Origin: CATZDY01 sp045599035
Lineage (GTDB): Bacteria > Bacillota > Desulfotomaculia > Desulfotomaculales > Desulfocucumaceae
Assembly: GCA_045599035.1 (NCBI GenBank)
Contig: JAZRVI010000016.1
Span: 1 to 45,948 of the forward strand
Length of the DNA stretch: 45,948 nt
Direction: 5' to 3'
The notes under the pieces are model-generated. The model worked only from the letters and a program-made list of their open reading frames with translations, was not told the origin of the DNA and did not search any database. This document shows, one piece after another, positions 39,924 to 45,948 of this stretch. Within the stretch, counting starts at the first letter, position 1. Each line of letters starts with the position of its first letter. The translations under genes and the position numbers were made by a program.

Positions 39924-39927
39924 CTGC

Positions 39928-40062
39928 TTAATGTTTACTTTTTTTTAGGCATTGCCAACACTGCCCAGAACATTTGCTGCACTGCTCCAGCAGCAAATTA
40001 CACCGGGGACAGCGTAGATCCTTTTCCTGAACCGGATAATGGCATTGAGGACAAGCTTTCAT
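39928..40062 (-). CDS. 44-residue Cys-rich zinc-ribbon protein overlapping feoB
   Basis: A 44-residue protein with four CxxC motifs (CPQC, CPRC, CSKC, CWQC), so it should bind two metal ions. Its ATG overlaps the feoB stop codon (ATGA), with GGGGGA upstream inside feoB. It has no membrane segment, so it differs from the known FeoB-associated Cys-rich membrane protein, and it is not FeoC-like. Translational coupling to feoB and a terminator directly downstream make it a genuine last gene of the iron operon. A metal-sensing or cytoplasmic partner role is conjecture. Confidence 0.75.
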   Translation of the reverse strand: MKACPQCHYPVQEKDLRCPRCNLLLEQCSKCSGQCWQCLKKSKH

Positions 40063-42017
40063 CAGATTTCCCCCAATTTCTTTTGTTTACGCCGCAGCAG
40101 CATTTTGGCCAGCAGCCAGCCCAACAAAGCTATAATCAAAACTACCAAAGCCATCATTAAAGGAACGGAAGACAAATTGGGAGCAAAGAATTTGGAAATC
40201 TGATACAAAAAACCTCCGGTGAAAAAGGCAATGACAATACTGCCCACCCAAATCCAAACTCCTTCCAGTCTGGCTCTTTCCTTGAAAATCATCATAATTG
40301 AAGCAATACAGGGAACAAACAAAGTAATTACGACCAGAGAAATCAAGGTTTGCAGGGTATTCAAATTCAAATCGGTTAAGCCAGCCGCCCCAAAATCCCG
40401 CCGCACCAAGCCCATTACAAAAGCGGTAGCCGCTTCCTTGGGCAATCCCAGCCAATTTTGGGTCAAAGGAGCCAGCCATTGCTGAATGGCCACCAAAGCT
40501 CCAGTCAAATCCAATACCGTAATCAGCAAAGCCCCCAAAGCAAACAGCGGAGCTGCTTCCTTGAGAAAAGCCCAGGTCTTAATCACTGTTTTCTTTAAGA
40601 TATTGCTCATCCGGGGAAATCGAATAGGCGGCAAATCAATTAACAAAGGGGTTGAGGTTCCCGGCAGCAGGGCATTTAAAAAAGAACCGGCCAGTACCAT
40701 TACAACAAAAATTGTCAGGATATACAGCAGTATAAAACCGCTGTTCATGGTAGCCAGCAAACCAATAATAATGCCCAGTTGAGCCGAACAGGGAATAGTC
40801 AGTCCCAATAAAAAGATGGCAATAATTTTTTCCCGCTCGGTAGCCAAAAGCCGAGTGGTAATAGTAGCCATGGTAACACAGCCAAAGCCCAAAATAATGG
40901 GAATTACTCCTCGTCCATTCAAACCCAGGCCGGTTAAAAGCCGATCTACCAAAGTGGCAATTCGAGGCAAATAGCCGGAATCCTCAAAAAAGGCCAAAAT
41001 AAAGTAAAACCCGGCCACCAGGGGCAGCAAAAGCCCCAATAAATAAATTACTGTCATGGTCAAAATTCCGTATTCACCAGCCAAAATTTGACCGATTACC
41101 GAATTTAAATCCAAAAAACTGCCCAAAACCATATTAATAAAAGGGTGATAATAGCCTTCCATAATGGTATCTTCGGTAAAACCAACCACTGTTCCGGCAA
41201 TAAAAACCCCCAGCAATTCATAAAGAATAAACATGGAAACAAGCAAAATAGGGATTCCGGTCAAAGGGCGAATCATCCAGCGACCCAATTTGACACTAAA
41301 GCGGCTGCCCTTTTGGGTTTCTTCAATAACCTGTCCGCAGATTTCGTCCACCCGTTCCCGCCGCAGCTTATAAATTTGCTCCCGGCGATTGTCCAGCGGC
41401 AAAGCATACTTTTGGGTTACCGGTTCATCCCCTTCCAAATAAAGCAGGGTTTCAGCCTGATTGGAATTGCAAAGCGGCAGCTTTTCTTGCAGCCAGGGAA
41501 CAATTTGAGGGGTAAAATTGCCTGGACAAGCTTTGTCCAGGCAAGCGGCTAATTCCGCAAAGCCTTCTTTTTGCACGGCAATGGTCGGAATCACCGGTAC
41601 TCCCAGCATTTGAGAAAGCAATTCAACATTAATCTTTAAACCGGCTTTTCGGGCTTCGTCCGACATATTCAAAGCTACCACCAAAGGGATTCCGGTATCA
41701 ATTAACTGCTGGGTCAAAAATAGATCCCGCTCCAGATAAAGAGCAGAAACCGTATTAACAATTAAGTCCGCTTCCAAAATAACCTCTTTGGCCACTCTTT
41801 CCTCATCATTAAAGGAGGAAATGCCATAAACTCCCGGCGTATCGTTAACATCATATTGGTTATATTTTCCGGAAGAAACTTCCAGGGTAGTTCCCGGATA
41901 ATTGGAAACATCCACATACATTCCGGTAAAATGCTGAAAAAATACCGATTTCCCGGTATTGGGATTGCCGGCCAAAACCATCTTGAACCGACGATCCGGG
42001 TTTATTTTTTCGGACAA
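40062..42017 (-). CDS. feoB: ferrous iron transport protein B
   Basis: GTP-driven ferrous iron importer of the inner membrane. The N-terminal G domain shows G1 AGNPNTGKS (about 16-24), G3 DTPGVYG and G4 NMSD; the membrane part holds two Gate domains with helices from about residue 245 on (ILPILLVSMF-like start, then IILGFGCVTMATITTR and GLVRRDFGAAG). At 651 residues it is a normal FeoB. The start is a TTG (42017) inside the feoA end, with AAGGGG about 9 bases upstream; feoA and feoB overlap by 16 bases. The operon starts at a promoter with a Fur-like box, so iron repression is expected. Confidence 0.96.
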   Translation of the reverse strand: MSEKINPDRRFKMVLAGNPNTGKSVFFQHFTGMYVDVSNYPGTTLEVSSGKYNQYDVNDTPGVYGISSFNDEERVAKEVILEADLIVNTVSALYLERDLFLTQQLIDTGIPLVVALNMSDEARKAGLKINVELLSQMLGVPVIPTIAVQKEGFAELAACLDKACPGNFTPQIVPWLQEKLPLCNSNQAETLLYLEGDEPVTQKYALPLDNRREQIYKLRRERVDEICGQVIEETQKGSRFSVKLGRWMIRPLTGIPILLVSMFILYELLGVFIAGTVVGFTEDTIMEGYYHPFINMVLGSFLDLNSVIGQILAGEYGILTMTVIYLLGLLLPLVAGFYFILAFFEDSGYLPRIATLVDRLLTGLGLNGRGVIPIILGFGCVTMATITTRLLATEREKIIAIFLLGLTIPCSAQLGIIIGLLATMNSGFILLYILTIFVVMVLAGSFLNALLPGTSTPLLIDLPPIRFPRMSNILKKTVIKTWAFLKEAAPLFALGALLITVLDLTGALVAIQQWLAPLTQNWLGLPKEAATAFVMGLVRRDFGAAGLTDLNLNTLQTLISLVVITLFVPCIASIMMIFKERARLEGVWIWVGSIVIAFFTGGFLYQISKFFAPNLSSVPLMMALVVLIIALLGWLLAKMLLRRKQKKLGEI

Positions 42018-42277
42018 TTTTTCTTACCCCTTCCGCTCCATTTTCGATTGCAAAACCGAAAGACCGGTTCAACCTCTATCTTTTGAGCCAAAGCTCGGCC
42101 AATGGCAATCTCCTGTCTGTTTTTAGAAATAATTACCGGGCCAACCGGAATAACTTCACAGCAATTAACAGTTTCACCTTCGCCAATTCCAAAACGCAGG
42201 CATTGATCCCGCACCTGATCCGAGGGCAAAGAAATAATCCGACAACAACAGCCCCGTTTTATTTTATCTAACTTCAT
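42002..42277 (-). CDS. feoA: ferrous iron transport protein A
   Basis: A 91-residue FeoA, an SH3-like cytoplasmic partner needed for FeoB activity. Core features are MKLDKIKRGCCCRIISLP, DQCLRFGIGEGETVNCCEVIPVGPVII and IAIGRALAQKIEVE. It has a longer Cys/Lys-rich tail than most (FRFCNRKWSGRGKKNCPKK), part of which overlaps feoB. Upstream is a promoter with a Fur-type box. The first half of the gene, with its promoter, was duplicated in tandem to 42441-42711, where a broken copy remains. Confidence 0.95.
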   Translation of the reverse strand: MKLDKIKRGCCCRIISLPSDQVRDQCLRFGIGEGETVNCCEVIPVGPVIISKNRQEIAIGRALAQKIEVEPVFRFCNRKWSGRGKKNCPKK

Positions 42278-42317
42278 TGGCTCACCTCACAGATAAATTT
42301 TCCAGTTCTTATAAAAT

Positions 42318-42346
42318 ATAATATTTAGAATGATTCTTATTTTCAA
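42318..42346 (-). promoter_or_regulatory. feoA promoter with Fur-type box (copy A)
   Basis: On the minus strand TTGAAA (42341-42346) and TATTAT (42318-42323) are 17 bases apart. Between and over them, 42326-42344 matches the 19-bp Fur consensus GATAATGATAATCATTATC at about 14 of 19 positions, so iron repression is likely. Confidence 0.72.
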
Positions 42347-42440
42347 TAATTCTATAAACCAAGAGATTTTATAATTCTATCTAATTAGCTTAATTCATTA
42401 ACCTGACTTTGCCAAGATTCGGATATTTGCCAAGCCAGCC

Positions 42441-42569
42441 GGAATAACTTCACAATAATTGACAGTTTTACCTTCGCCAATTCCAAAACGCAGACATTGA
42501 TCCCGCACCTGATCCGAGAGCAAAGAAATAATCCGACAATGGCAACCCCGTTTTATATTTATATTTCAT
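42441..42569 (-). pseudogene. feoA: truncated, frameshifted duplicate of the feoA 5' half
   Basis: This stretch aligns base for base with the feoA start region (42147-42277), as part of a tandem duplication with a period of about 294 bp that also covers the promoter. Its ATG (42567-42569) is kept, but two bases are lost near codon 10, so the frame is broken early (MKYKYKTGLPLSDYFF...). It ends at the duplication junction at about codon 45. It is transcribed ahead of the intact promoter and gene. Confidence 0.85.
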
Positions 42570-42575
42570 TGGAAT

Positions 42576-42605
42576 ATAATACTTTAGAATGATTATTATT
42601 TTCAA
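42576..42605 (-). promoter_or_regulatory. duplicated feo promoter with Fur-type box (copy B)
   Basis: On the minus strand TTGAAA (42600-42605) and TATTAT (42576-42581) are 18 bases apart. The Fur-like box at 42585-42603 matches the 19-bp consensus at about 15 positions, slightly better than copy A. It would drive the broken feoA copy and then read on into the intact operon. Confidence 0.65.
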
Positions 42606-42697
42606 TAATTTTATAAACCAAAAAGTTTTGTAATTCTACCTGATTATAATTCATTAACCTGGTTTTGTCAAGATCCGTTTTATCAAGCTCCGGCTAT

Positions 42698-44554
42698 TTA
42701 CCAGACCAGCCATTCATTAAAAAATTGATCTATATAACTGTTTATATGGTCAACAAAATTTTGATAATCTCCAAACCATTCTGGAGTACTTGGCTGGGCG
42801 TGATTATCGCCGACCTCACCAGGCGGAGCCGGACTATCAATGGTTACGGTTACTGTATTAACGGCTTCATGCCCGGCCTGATCTAAGGCATAGAAAGTAT
42901 AGCTGCCGCTATAATCCACCCGGAACCAGGCTTGATTATTACTATCCACCGTAAAGGCCGTTCCGGAGCTGCCGCCATTAAAATAGCTTACATCCAAACG
43001 CCCATTGTCATAACGCAACTGGCTTAAATCCTCATCCATATCAATAACCTTAACTACCAAATACTCTTCTCCGTCCTTTTGATCAGTGGAAAAGCTGATT
43101 ACCGGAGCTGTTCCCGGATTGCTTACTGGAGCTTTGATCCAATTCTGATGACTTAAAGCAGAGGTATCATAATTAAGAGCCGCTCCGGCATCCAGACAAC
43201 CTCCACTGACCAGCTTGCCGCTCAAGCCCTCGGTCTTTTGAGCCGAATTCAGGATAACGCTCTTGACATCCGGCAGGGTAAGCTGACTGTTTTGGGAATA
43301 GACCAGGGCTGCTGCAGCAGTTACCATAGGAGCCGCCATAGAAGTTCCGGTCATATAACTATATTTGCTGCCCGGAGTGGTACTCAAAATATAGGTTCCG
43401 GGGGCTGCTATATCTACTGATTGGCTGCCGTAGTTGGAGCTATAATGCAGGCTTCCGCTGGGCTGCAAATTGGCAACCGCAATAATATTATCCAGATTAT
43501 AGCTGGCCGGATAGCAGGGATAGCTGTCCATATTATACCCCTGCCCGCTCCATTCATCCCCATTGCCGGCAGCCACCACAAATAACATGGAAGAATTGGC
43601 TATAGCCTGATATAAAGCCTGATCATTTTCACTGGAACCCAGGCTTAAATTGCAGATTACCGCTCCATTGGCTTCGGCATATTGAATGGCTTTAATCACC
43701 GAATCAGTATTGCCGCTGCCGTCGGCTCCGCCCAAAGCCTTAAGTACCATTAGTTTAACCGGGCTGGTTCCGGCAATTCCGGCAATACCCAGTCCATTTC
43801 CGGTTCTGGCCACCATGGTTCCGGCACAATGCGTGCCGTGGCTGTCTTCAGTAGAGCTGGTATAAATTTGATTATTGTTATTATAAAAATTCCAGCCATA
43901 ATAATCATCAATATAGCCATTTTGATCATCATCAATTCCGTTGCCTGCAATTTCATCATTATTAATCCAAAGGGCTCCGTTTAAATCTTCGTGGGTATAG
44001 TCCACGCCGGTATCAATCAAAGCAATAATAGTTTCTCTTGCACTTCCCTTATAGCTGTTCCAGGCAGTTTCAGCATTAATATCCACCCCGGCGGTACTCT
44101 GAACGGTCAGATCACTGCCATTGGCACTCATGCCCACAAAACCAAAGCCAAAACCCGGCCCATCCCATTGTCCCGGAGAATAGGGGATTCCAAAAGGATC
44201 TTCATAAACCGGAAATTGGTTTTCTTCTTCTTCCAAAACAAAGCTGCCGTCATTATGCAAAGCCCATTGTTCGCTGTAATGAATATCGTTCACCCTATAG
44301 GAAGTATAAACATAATTGGGCTGATACCAGACAATTTCTTCGTTCTGACTAAATTTCTGCAAGGCTTCAGCCAGTTGAATTTCATCCGTATAAGTCCAAA
44401 CCTGATAATTTCCTTCTTTATCTAAAGTAAGCACTTCTCCCTTGGAGTAGCTTGCCAAATCATTTTCACCAGTCTTGCGGCCTTCGGCTTGAGCCACCGA
44501 AAATACACACAAAAGTAAAGCCAGGGTTATCAGCCAAACCAGACTTTTTTTCAC
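42698..44554 (-). CDS. secreted subtilisin-like serine protease (S8 family)
   Basis: A 618-residue exported protease. A Sec signal peptide (MKKSLVWLITLALLLCVFSVAQA) is followed by a short propeptide-like region (about 30-100), then the S8 domain with catalytic Asp181 (LIDTGVDYTHED), His239 (SHGTHCAG), oxyanion Asn331 (AAGNGD) and Ser405 (GTSMAAPM). The last 150 residues are beta-rich (TVTVTIDSP...), like a bacterial Ig-type or P-domain, ending in an aromatic WLVW tail. GTG start behind GGAG. All catalytic residues are present, so it should be active outside the cell. Its 3' end is the left boundary of the feo duplication. Confidence 0.94.
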   Translation of the reverse strand: MKKSLVWLITLALLLCVFSVAQAEGRKTGENDLASYSKGEVLTLDKEGNYQVWTYTDEIQLAEALQKFSQNEEIVWYQPNYVYTSYRVNDIHYSEQWALHNDGSFVLEEEENQFPVYEDPFGIPYSPGQWDGPGFGFGFVGMSANGSDLTVQSTAGVDINAETAWNSYKGSARETIIALIDTGVDYTHEDLNGALWINNDEIAGNGIDDDQNGYIDDYYGWNFYNNNNQIYTSSTEDSHGTHCAGTMVARTGNGLGIAGIAGTSPVKLMVLKALGGADGSGNTDSVIKAIQYAEANGAVICNLSLGSSENDQALYQAIANSSMLFVVAAGNGDEWSGQGYNMDSYPCYPASYNLDNIIAVANLQPSGSLHYSSNYGSQSVDIAAPGTYILSTTPGSKYSYMTGTSMAAPMVTAAAALVYSQNSQLTLPDVKSVILNSAQKTEGLSGKLVSGGCLDAGAALNYDTSALSHQNWIKAPVSNPGTAPVISFSTDQKDGEEYLVVKVIDMDEDLSQLRYDNGRLDVSYFNGGSSGTAFTVDSNNQAWFRVDYSGSYTFYALDQAGHEAVNTVTVTIDSPAPPGEVGDNHAQPSTPEWFGDYQNFVDHINSYIDQFFNEWLVW

Positions 44555-44610
44555 TTTTCCAAACCGCTCCTTTTCCTTTCTAATTTTAGCCCAAAAAACT
44601 TAAAGCCAGC

Positions 44611-45270
44611 TTAAAATAAATTCAGAAACTTCTCAAAATCAAAGTTCATTTCCATAATATATTTGCCGGTAATTTGATGGCAAACAAAAGGCAAAGCCAA
44701 AGCCGCCAACCAAATCACCAGATTAAGCATTTTGGTAAACCGCAAAACCAGACCTTCCCATTCTTCTCCGGTCTTAAACTTAATCCCCATAAATTGTTTG
44801 GGAACCAAAGCCAAATGAAATTTCAGGAAAAATAAAATCCGAATCCCTTCCGCATTCAGCATATCCGAAAAAAGATGGCTCAACCAGCCAATGGTAAAGG
44901 CAATCATAATGAGCTGAAAAATTTCCATGTTTAGAACATTGATAACTTCATATTGACATAAATGGCGGGGCAGCCAATAGGCCGCCAACAGCATCAGCAA
45001 AGCCAAATCCAGACTGTGAGTCTGCCAGCTTCGATGTTTGCCTCCGGTAACTCGAATTAAAAAATTCATAATTCGAGTAAAGCCATTCTTTTCTTTTACC
45101 GAATTCCAGGCACAGTCAATGTCTGGAAATAAGGCTCCATATTTAGCAATCTGCACCATAATAATCATGGAGAGATAATAATTAATTTGGGTCAATTCCT
45201 GCATGGACAGGATAGCATTACCGATTAAAACCCAGGCAATAGCAAATTGTTTGTGGGTTGCAGCAGTCAT
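44611..45270 (-). CDS. YdjM/DUF457-type membrane-bound metal-dependent hydrolase
   Basis: A 219-residue membrane protein of the YdjM/DUF457 family. The metal-binding-type residues are in THKQFA (near the N-terminus), GALFPDID, GKHRSWQTHS and WLSHLFSDMLNAEG. About four to five membrane helices are predicted. The family is thought to be hydrolytic (LexA-regulated YdjM in E. coli) but has no proven substrate. AAAGG precedes the ATG. Its promoter (45303-45332) directly adjoins the end of a decayed IS200/IS605 element. Confidence 0.85.
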   Translation of the reverse strand: MTAATHKQFAIAWVLIGNAILSMQELTQINYYLSMIIMVQIAKYGALFPDIDCAWNSVKEKNGFTRIMNFLIRVTGGKHRSWQTHSLDLALLMLLAAYWLPRHLCQYEVINVLNMEIFQLIMIAFTIGWLSHLFSDMLNAEGIRILFFLKFHLALVPKQFMGIKFKTGEEWEGLVLRFTKMLNLVIWLAALALPFVCHQITGKYIMEMNFDFEKFLNLF

Positions 45271-45302
45271 AATAAACCTTTCTTTTGTTTTTTCTTGTTT
45301 CT

Positions 45303-45332
45303 AGCATATACCGTTTTAGGAAAACTTGTCAA
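45303..45332 (-). promoter_or_regulatory. sigma-A promoter adjoining an IS end
   Basis: On the minus strand a perfect TTGACA (45327-45332) and TATGCT (45303-45308) are 18 bases apart, upstream of the YdjM-type gene. The -35 element starts two bases after the IS right boundary (45334). Confidence 0.7.
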
Positions 45333-45454
45333 GGTGAACTACTCGGCAATAAATTGCCGAGCTTCTTGCTTCAACCACTACTGCCTGGCTAACATAATCG
45401 TTAGCTCAAGTCTTACACAGTGTCCACAAGCGTTAGGTTCGGCTGATCCCCAAC

Positions 45455-45625
45455 CTACCATATACTCAAAGAGCAGGAAAACATAAAATTGCCGTCACTA
45501 TTCTGTGAGACAGCAGCGGACTTTATTTTCCAATCAGCAGATGGTTCTCGGTGAATTACAGCTTTTACCCTGCCGATTTTCGGAAGTTTGATATGCTTTC
45601 CTTTAATGCAAATATTGATTCTACA
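45455..45625 (-). pseudogene. tnpB: tnpB middle fragment
   Basis: An open frame of 56 codons encodes CRINICIKGKHIKLPKIGRV, then KAVIHREPSADWKIKSAAVS and QNSDGNFMFSCSLSIW. It matches the wedge/beta region of IS605-type TnpB (a K..KLPK.G.VK..IHR, IKSA.VS, SDG.Y pattern). Similarity switches frame at the end (YVFLLFEY) and then jumps directly to the C-terminal end of the gene, so an internal deletion removed the RuvC core. Confidence 0.78.
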
Positions 45626-45662
45626 AAGCAGCTTGGCGACCAGATATGACGATAGAGTCAGA

Positions 45663-45948
45663 TCAATAAAAAAAGCGTCTGAACTCAGGATACTTGCGAA
45701 AAAGCCTAAAAGAACTTGTCCCTTTAAGGCACTTCACAATAACAGTAACAGAGATCTTTGGCGGAGCAGATACTAATAAGTAGATATGATCATCAAGACC
45801 AATTTCAACATGGTCAATTGAAAATCCCTTCTCAGAAGAAATGTTATGTAAAATTTGCTTGATTTCATCTTCGAGTTCAAATGTCATTCATTTATTACGG
45901 TACTTTGTACCCCATATGATATGGATATGATATGGTAATTGAGCTTAT
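45663..45948 (-). pseudogene. tnpA: IS200-type tnpA (Y1 transposase) remnant, cut by the window edge
   Basis: The open part (45663-45887) encodes FSIDHVEIGLDDHIYLLVSAPP, then KISVTVIVKCLKGTSSFRLFRKYP, which is clearly an IS200 TnpA. The HUH motif should read H-x-H, but here it is H-I-Y, so metal binding is lost. Further upstream the N-terminus (YHIISI, HIIWGTKYRN) is split over frames. The catalytic tyrosine region downstream is also missing after a stop. This is an inactive relic; more of it may lie past the window end. Confidence 0.78.

Larger units (their letters stand above)
45334..45948 (-). mobile_element. decayed IS200/IS605 element (tnpA and tnpB relics, right end)
   Basis: Read on the minus strand, this region holds in order a tnpA fragment (from the window edge), a tnpB middle fragment and the tnpB 3' end with the right-end hairpin (45342-45349 with 45354-45361) followed by TAGTTCAC. 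The order tnpA-tnpB matches IS605. The last 128 bases (45334-45461) are 96% identical to 29432-29559. The middle of tnpB, including the catalytic part, is gone. The left end lies outside the window. Confidence 0.8.

Noticed and set aside
42441..42569. Second functional feoA
   Set aside because: The frame is broken near codon 10 and the copy ends at about codon 45; it is a fragment of a tandem duplication.
1..45948. CRISPR arrays and tRNA or rRNA genes
   Set aside because: No regularly spaced repeats and no cloverleaf-like or rRNA-like sequence was noticed on reading both strands; a tRNAscan or Infernal run would settle it.

Overview
The window looks like chromosome of an endospore-forming, obligately anaerobic Bacillota, most likely class Clostridia (a Peptococcia- or Syntrophomonadia-like lineage would fit, but the genus cannot be read from the sequence). 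Reasons: strong AGGAGG-type ribosome binding sites with frequent TTG and GTG starts, consensus sigma-A promoters, a YunB sporulation gene, an oxygen-independent B12-dependent ribonucleotide reductase, a BadF-type acyl-CoA dehydratase activase operon, Feo ferrous-iron uptake, and many relics of IS200/IS605 elements. No rRNA, tRNA or CRISPR array was found.

Layout. 0.2-5.4 kb (minus strand): nrdJ, a NifX-like protein with a DUF134 regulator, and a histidine kinase/response regulator pair. 5.6-8.9 kb (plus): two DUF2229-type proteins, their BadF-type ATPase and a small membrane protein, as one operon. 9.0-11.0 kb: cysteine desulfurase, a small coiled-coil protein and a TIGR04086 membrane protein. 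11.07-18.1 kb (minus): a defence island made of a complete type I restriction-modification system (hsdM-hsdS-hsdR) followed by a Panacea-type toxin-antitoxin pair. 18.35-23.04 kb (minus): yunB (apparent frameshift), dinG, psd and pssA. 23.2-27.4 kb: a small unknown protein, tyrS and a class A penicillin-binding protein. 27.4-29.4 kb: small hypothetical genes, one of them degenerate. 29.4-35.4 kb: a P-loop/Asp23 fusion protein, pepF, a DUF815 AAA ATPase and putP. 35.4-39.8 kb: a minus-strand cassette of eight phage-tail or tail-fibre genes, including a C-type-lectin-like protein, lying between two tnpB relics. 39.9-42.7 kb: the feo iron-uptake operon, with a tandem duplication of its Fur-type promoter and the 5' half of feoA. 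42.7-45.3 kb: a secreted subtilase and a YdjM-type membrane protein. 45.33-45.95 kb: a decayed IS200/IS605 element running off the window.

How it fits together. Most of the window is housekeeping: DNA precursor synthesis, phospholipid and peptidoglycan synthesis, translation, Fe-S metabolism and iron uptake. The accessory parts are the defence island, the tail-fibre cassette and at least four IS200/IS605-type relics. The most interesting signals are: two 96%-identical 128-bp tnpB 3' ends (a region that normally encodes an omega RNA) whose right boundaries touch the promoter or Shine-Dalgarno of the next gene; the tail-fibre cassette between tnpB relics; an HsdS with tandem TAEL repeats of the kind that alter specificity in EcoR124; the feo duplication; a one-base yunB frameshift in a seven-base homopolymer; and repeated 10-13 bp tandem duplications at stop codons. 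No complete new system is proven by sequence reading alone.
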